From assembly GCA_023488865.1 (NCBI GenBank), contig JAMDDG010000330.1, positions 1 to 10,021 on the forward strand: a DNA stretch of 10,021 bases. The letters are read 5' to 3'. Numbering within the stretch: the stretch's first letter is position 1; each line of letters begins with the position of its first letter. The stretch is from Bacteroidota bacterium (GTDB lineage: Bacteria > Bacteroidota > Bacteroidia > Bacteroidales > Prolixibacteraceae). The notes under the pieces are model-generated. The model did not search any database, was not told the origin of the DNA, and worked only from the letters and a program-made list of their open reading frames with translations. Positions 6,915 to 10,021 of the stretch are shown in pieces. Position numbers and translations under genes: made by a program.

Positions 6915-6937
6915 GTTAGAACCACCCCACCCTGGGA

Positions 6938-7666
6938 TTATCGATTTATGTAACGAGATAAAAACAATTTAACCTTAAATAAAACATTATTTTTAATCGC
7001 TCTGCATCCTACATAATTTTCAAACGGATCCCCCAGATCATCTTTGCATGTATAGGTGAACTTTTGATAAATAGTATCCAGCCATTTTTCCGGGTTTTTA
7101 GATCCGATTGCAAAAATGTAAACCGAAGCTTTATGGTGATTATTAAAACTCAAATACAACAACTGTAAACCACTCGATTCAAATAAACGTTTTATAGCCA
7201 ATGGCGTAAATCTCCAATAATCACCGTAATCTGCGTGCATTTGTTGCAAAAAGGGAACCACCACTATCACTATGTCTTTAGACATCAAACAAAGATTTTT
7301 AAATGCTTGTTGATAATCATAAACATGTTCAAGAGTCGTATGATTAATAACAACATCAAATCTATTCATTAATCTATCATCGAGTTCTTCCTCTAAATCC
7401 AAATAGAATTCATTGGCAAAGCCTTGTAATCCTCTTGCCTCACTCTTGAAATTCGAAATAAAATAATTTTGTGCTCCTGGGAAATAATCTTGATAATGCC
7501 CCCCTTCTTTGTCTTCATCCCTCCACCCGGACACATTGATGATGTCACCCGTAAATAAGTGGGCAAACTTCCTAAGTTCCTTATTGGACCAAATCCTTGG
7601 AAGCCGAAATTTCCTATCCATAAACATTTCCATAAGATTATTTGGTATAATGTCTTTAAGTCTCAT
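6938..7666 (-). CDS. Methyltransferase-like protein with degenerate SAM loop, AT-rich
   Basis: The 242-residue product aligns by pattern with the other DYxRF methyltransferases of the locus. FDVVINHTTLEHVYDYQQAF near 103-122, IVIVVVPFLQQMHADYGDYWRFTPLAIKRLF near 132-162, and a C-terminal extension of about 70 residues rich in aromatic and basic residues. The expected glycine-rich SAM loop is replaced by DIINVSGWRDEDKEGGHY near 41-58, and the LKPGG turn is missing (LCLMSKDIV). It may still bind SAM in an altered way, or may have lost catalysis. The gene is strikingly AT-rich: two 60-base samples are about 25-28% G+C, against about 60% in a sample of the dehydrogenase gene. That suggests separate acquisition. 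ATG at 7666 follows an AGGGTGA ribosome site. It lies 31 bp after the flippase gene and 23 bp before the next glycosyltransferase. Confidence 0.7.
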   Translation of the reverse strand: MRLKDIIPNNLMEMFMDRKFRLPRIWSNKELRKFAHLFTGDIINVSGWRDEDKEGGHYQDYFPGAQNYFISNFKSEARGLQGFANEFYLDLEEELDDRLMNRFDVVINHTTLEHVYDYQQAFKNLCLMSKDIVIVVVPFLQQMHADYGDYWRFTPLAIKRLFESSGLQLLYLSFNNHHKASVYIFAIGSKNPEKWLDTIYQKFTYTCKDDLGDPFENYVGCRAIKNNVLFKVKLFLSRYINR

Positions 7667-7697
7667 GTTTCTTCACCCTTTGGCATCGTCGTCGTTC

Positions 7698-8990
7698 TTA
7701 GTTTGTTCTAAAACAGTACACCAACATCATATTTACCGTTACCCACATAGACACATATCCCCATGCCACACCAACCGCACCATAATAGTATCCTAAATAA
7801 ATCATTCCAGAAATGGATATAATACTGCTAACAACTATGGAGATTAAATTACAATTAATTTTTCCTAAAGCCAACACTATTGGTTGCGCCCAAAAAACTC
7901 CTAAAGATGCAAATGCTCCTATTATAAGTATTTTAAACAACATGGCTGCGGGCAAAAACGCTACATCATACACCAATCCAATCACTGGCTCAGCTACTAT
8001 TATCGCAAAAGCCACTCCTACAAGCACGGTTGGCACCCAGACCTTAGAAAATCTGATAATTCCCCTTTTTGCATCACCCATTTTTTTAGCAACAATTAGT
8101 TCATTCAAATCCTGATAAAGCACCGATGCCAGCGCTCCCCCAACCTGCTGAATCATCGCTACCAGGTTTTTGGCCAGACGATACCAGCCGACTTCTGCAT
8201 CAGAGCGGTAGTACCCTAGGATCAAAACATCTCCGTTTTTCACTAGTGTTGAAACCATACTTGAGAGATAGGTTATTTTCATAAAGTACCAAAACCCATA
8301 CAGCTCTTTTTGCCGGCCGTACCACTCTCTCCAGTTCAAACCCCAAAGCCTAATACCATAGCACCGGTAAATAGTGGTCTTTAAATAAACAATATTAATG
8401 AAAAACCTCAGCATTGATATCCCTAAAAATAGCATCGCTAGTCCCGTTAGATCAAGACGCTCCAGTTTCCATAGAATGAAAACGCCTGCAAGTTGAACTG
8501 ACGCCAGGATAAGTGGGATCACTGCAAGCAACTGGAACTTCTTTTGATCCCGTGCCACACAGTACCATAAAGCATCAGCAAAACCAAATAGTACAGTAGC
8601 CCCATAGATCCCAAAAATCGGTATCGCGTTCACCCCCCCGGCTATCGATTGAGCAACCCCGGGAGATAAGGCCAGAATCACCCCGTATGCCAGCACGCGT
8701 GTAGCTAAATCTGTAAGTAGTGCGGTTGTCAAAAGCAGTTGCAAAGATGAATTATCTTTCCTCTGCTTATACTCTACGAGATACCGGGTCAAAGGTTCTG
8801 TCGTGCGAAAACTCAGAAAAGCTTGTGTCATACCGCTAAATGCCAGGATGACTCCCCAGACTCCGTATTCGGACGGCCCCAATGTTCGTGTTACAATAAC
8901 ACCTTGAACAAATGCCAATACTGCTTGACCTATGTTGGCGGTGATTAAATATGCCGCATTTTGAAATAATTTCCTGACTGAAAAATACAT
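7698..8990 (-). CDS. Wzx-type polysaccharide flippase (MOP/PST family membrane protein)
   Basis: This 430-residue protein is hydrophobic throughout, with roughly 12 likely membrane segments. Examples are near 15-33 (ITANIGQAVLAFVQGVIV), 43-60, 85-108, 120-142, 150-172, 180-200, and several from about 310 to the C-terminus ending in MWVTVNMMLVYCF. The N-terminus shows the family pattern: a basic amphipathic start, then GVIVTRTLGPSEYGVWGVILA. A central cytoplasmic-type stretch (LVKNGDVLILGYYRSDAEVGWYRLAKNLV) matches the conserved DxxxLGxxxSxxxxGxYxxA signature of polysaccharide exporters. It should move the undecaprenyl-linked repeat unit from the inner to the outer face of the membrane. ATG at 8990 is preferred; a TTG lies one codon before it, and GGAAGG is 7 nt upstream of the ATG. 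It follows the dehydrogenase gene by a few bases. Its presence argues for Wzx/Wzy-type rather than ABC-transporter export. Confidence 0.88.
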   Translation of the reverse strand: MYFSVRKLFQNAAYLITANIGQAVLAFVQGVIVTRTLGPSEYGVWGVILAFSGMTQAFLSFRTTEPLTRYLVEYKQRKDNSSLQLLLTTALLTDLATRVLAYGVILALSPGVAQSIAGGVNAIPIFGIYGATVLFGFADALWYCVARDQKKFQLLAVIPLILASVQLAGVFILWKLERLDLTGLAMLFLGISMLRFFINIVYLKTTIYRCYGIRLWGLNWREWYGRQKELYGFWYFMKITYLSSMVSTLVKNGDVLILGYYRSDAEVGWYRLAKNLVAMIQQVGGALASVLYQDLNELIVAKKMGDAKRGIIRFSKVWVPTVLVGVAFAIIVAEPVIGLVYDVAFLPAAMLFKILIIGAFASLGVFWAQPIVLALGKINCNLISIVVSSIISISGMIYLGYYYGAVGVAWGYVSMWVTVNMMLVYCFRTN

Positions 8991-8994
8991 CAAT

Positions 8995-10021
8995 CTACCT
9001 TCCGATTCCCAAGTATTCTAAACCGTCCTTCCGAATCTCACCGGGATTCAGGAAATTTCTTGCATCCAGCACAATCGGGACTTTCATCAGTTCTTTAATT
9101 TTGAGCCAATTCAAATGCCGAAATTCCTCCCACTCCGTTGCCAATATGATCGTGTCGCACTCCAATGCAACCGTATATGGGTCGTTGCAATATTCCATGT
9201 CCCGGTTATTCAGTACCATCCGGGCATTCGGGACTGCAACCGGATCGTAGGCTCTGATCATGGCGCCTTTTTGCAGGAATTCCCCGGCAAGCGCCAACGC
9301 TGGAGATTCCCGGACATCATCCGTGTTCGGTTTGAATGCCAATCCCAGGATCCCGATTGTTTTTCCACGGAGGATTTTTAATTCCCGTTGCAGTTTTTCA
9401 ATTATCAGATATCGCTGGCGGAAGTTTACGTCCCGTGCCGCTTTTACAATCGGCATCGTATATCCGTATTCTTCCGCGATTGCCAGCAAAGCGCTTGTGT
9501 CTTTCGGAAAACACGATCCACCCCACCCCAAGCCGGCTTGCAGAAACCGGGGCCCAATCCGGGGGTCCAGTCCAATTCCCCGGGCCACTTCTGTCACATG
9601 AGCCCCTACTTTTTCACACAGGCCGGCTATCTCGTTGATAAAGCTGATCTTAACCGCCAAAAAAGCATTTGCCGAGTATTTGATCATTTCCGCACTGGTT
9701 GAATCTGTCGTGATAAGTGGTGGCAATACATATCCTTCAGGGCGCGGAACAAATGATGGCGGGACAAAGGTTTGCTCCAGGATCGGCCTGTACAACCGTC
9801 GTACCGCCTCAACCGCAGCCGCCTGTTCCGCGCCGACCACGATCCGATCCGGATACAGGCTGTCCCGCAAAGCCATTCCTTCCCGCAGGAATTCCGGATT
9901 TGACGCGGTAAATACCTGCACATTTACGTCTCGCTCAATCAGGGTCCGTTTGATAACCTGTTCAACCCGTTTGCTTGTTCCAATTGGAACGGTGGATTTC
10001 ACCACCAACGTGTAAGCTTTG
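8995..10021 (-). CDS. ugd: UDP-glucose 6-dehydrogenase, 5' end outside the window
   Basis: About 341 C-terminal residues are visible; the frame runs open through the right edge (KAYTLVVKSTVPIGTS), so roughly the first 110 residues with the NAD-binding GxGxxG loop are missing. The enzyme oxidises UDP-glucose to UDP-glucuronate with two NAD+ in the cytoplasm. Diagnostic segments in order are TASNPEFLREG, EMIKYSANAFLAVKISFINE (substrate-binding Lys and Asn), ARGIGLDPRIGPRFL, GWGGSCFPKDT with the catalytic Cys codon at 9511-9513, and GILGLAFKPNTDDVRESPA in the C-terminal UDP-binding domain. A proline-rich insert (PPSFVPRPEGY) occurs in many Bacillota members, as far as I recall. A sister enzyme using UDP-ManNAc or UDP-GlcNAc is less likely given the FINE and GGSCFPKD forms. 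It implies the glycan contains a uronic acid or a sugar derived from one. The flippase gene follows after a few bases. Confidence 0.93.
   Translation of the reverse strand, partial: KAYTLVVKSTVPIGTSKRVEQVIKRTLIERDVNVQVFTASNPEFLREGMALRDSLYPDRIVVGAEQAAAVEAVRRLYRPILEQTFVPPSFVPRPEGYVLPPLITTDSTSAEMIKYSANAFLAVKISFINEIAGLCEKVGAHVTEVARGIGLDPRIGPRFLQAGLGWGGSCFPKDTSALLAIAEEYGYTMPIVKAARDVNFRQRYLIIEKLQRELKILRGKTIGILGLAFKPNTDDVRESPALALAGEFLQKGAMIRAYDPVAVPNARMVLNNRDMEYCNDPYTVALECDTIILATEWEEFRHLNWLKIKELMKVPIVLDARNFLNPGEIRKDGLEYLGIGR
8998..9003 (-). promoter_or_regulatory. Shine-Dalgarno supporting ATG 8990 as flippase start
   Basis: GGAAGG on the minus strand lies 7 nt before ATG 8990 and 4 nt before the in-frame TTG at 8993. 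It overlaps the last codons of the dehydrogenase gene. The spacing favours the ATG. Confidence 0.6.

Noticed and set aside
9260..10015. Several overlapping plus-strand open frames opposite the UDP-glucose dehydrogenase gene
   Set aside because: These are shadows of a G+C-rich, strongly conserved coding frame on the minus strand. Their products are rich in Arg, Pro and Ser with no domain.

Overview
The window is the middle of a surface-polysaccharide (exopolysaccharide, capsule or S-layer-glycan type) biosynthesis locus. It appears to come from a Gram-positive bacterium of the phylum Bacillota. The grounds are near-consensus Shine-Dalgarno sequences (GGAGG, AAAGGAGG) 7-10 nt before starts, frequent GTG starts, tightly packed co-directional genes and a UDP-glucose dehydrogenase of the Bacillota type. 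I cannot name the genus from sequence alone.

All nine sugar-pathway genes lie on the minus strand, so transcription runs from high to low coordinates. In that order they are: UDP-glucose 6-dehydrogenase (8995 to the right edge, 5' end outside); a Wzx-type flippase (7698-8990); an AT-rich methyltransferase-like protein (6938-7666); a GT4 glycosyltransferase (5781-6914); a methyltransferase (5221-5784); an insertion-sequence remnant (3875-5214); a GT4 glycosyltransferase (2637-3857); a second GT4-like glycosyltransferase (1558-2640); two methyltransferases (913-1557 and 261-911); and the N-terminal part of a polysaccharide deacetylase (1-264, continuing past the left edge). Apart from the IS, the gaps are 31 bp or less. 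Several stops and starts overlap (ATGA, GTGA) or abut (TAAATG), as expected of a translationally coupled operon.

The likely division of labour is as follows. The dehydrogenase supplies UDP-glucuronic acid. The three retaining GT-B glycosyltransferases add sugars to a lipid-linked repeat unit on the cytoplasmic face. The four methyltransferase-like proteins decorate sugars, most simply by O-methylation. The deacetylase removes acetyl groups, and Wzx flips the finished unit. No initiating glycosyltransferase, Wzy polymerase, chain-length regulator or ligase is visible here.

The plus strand carries only the IS remnant. It has well-matched terminal inverted repeats, but its IS1634/IS4-type transposase is destroyed by two deletions, a stop and a frameshift. 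No target duplication is seen. It sits between two gene blocks and directly abuts the Shine-Dalgarno of the 2637-3857 gene. This, and the strong G+C contrast between genes, suggests a locus assembled from parts of different origin. I saw no tRNA, rRNA, CRISPR array or riboswitch, and nothing that clearly amounts to an undescribed system.
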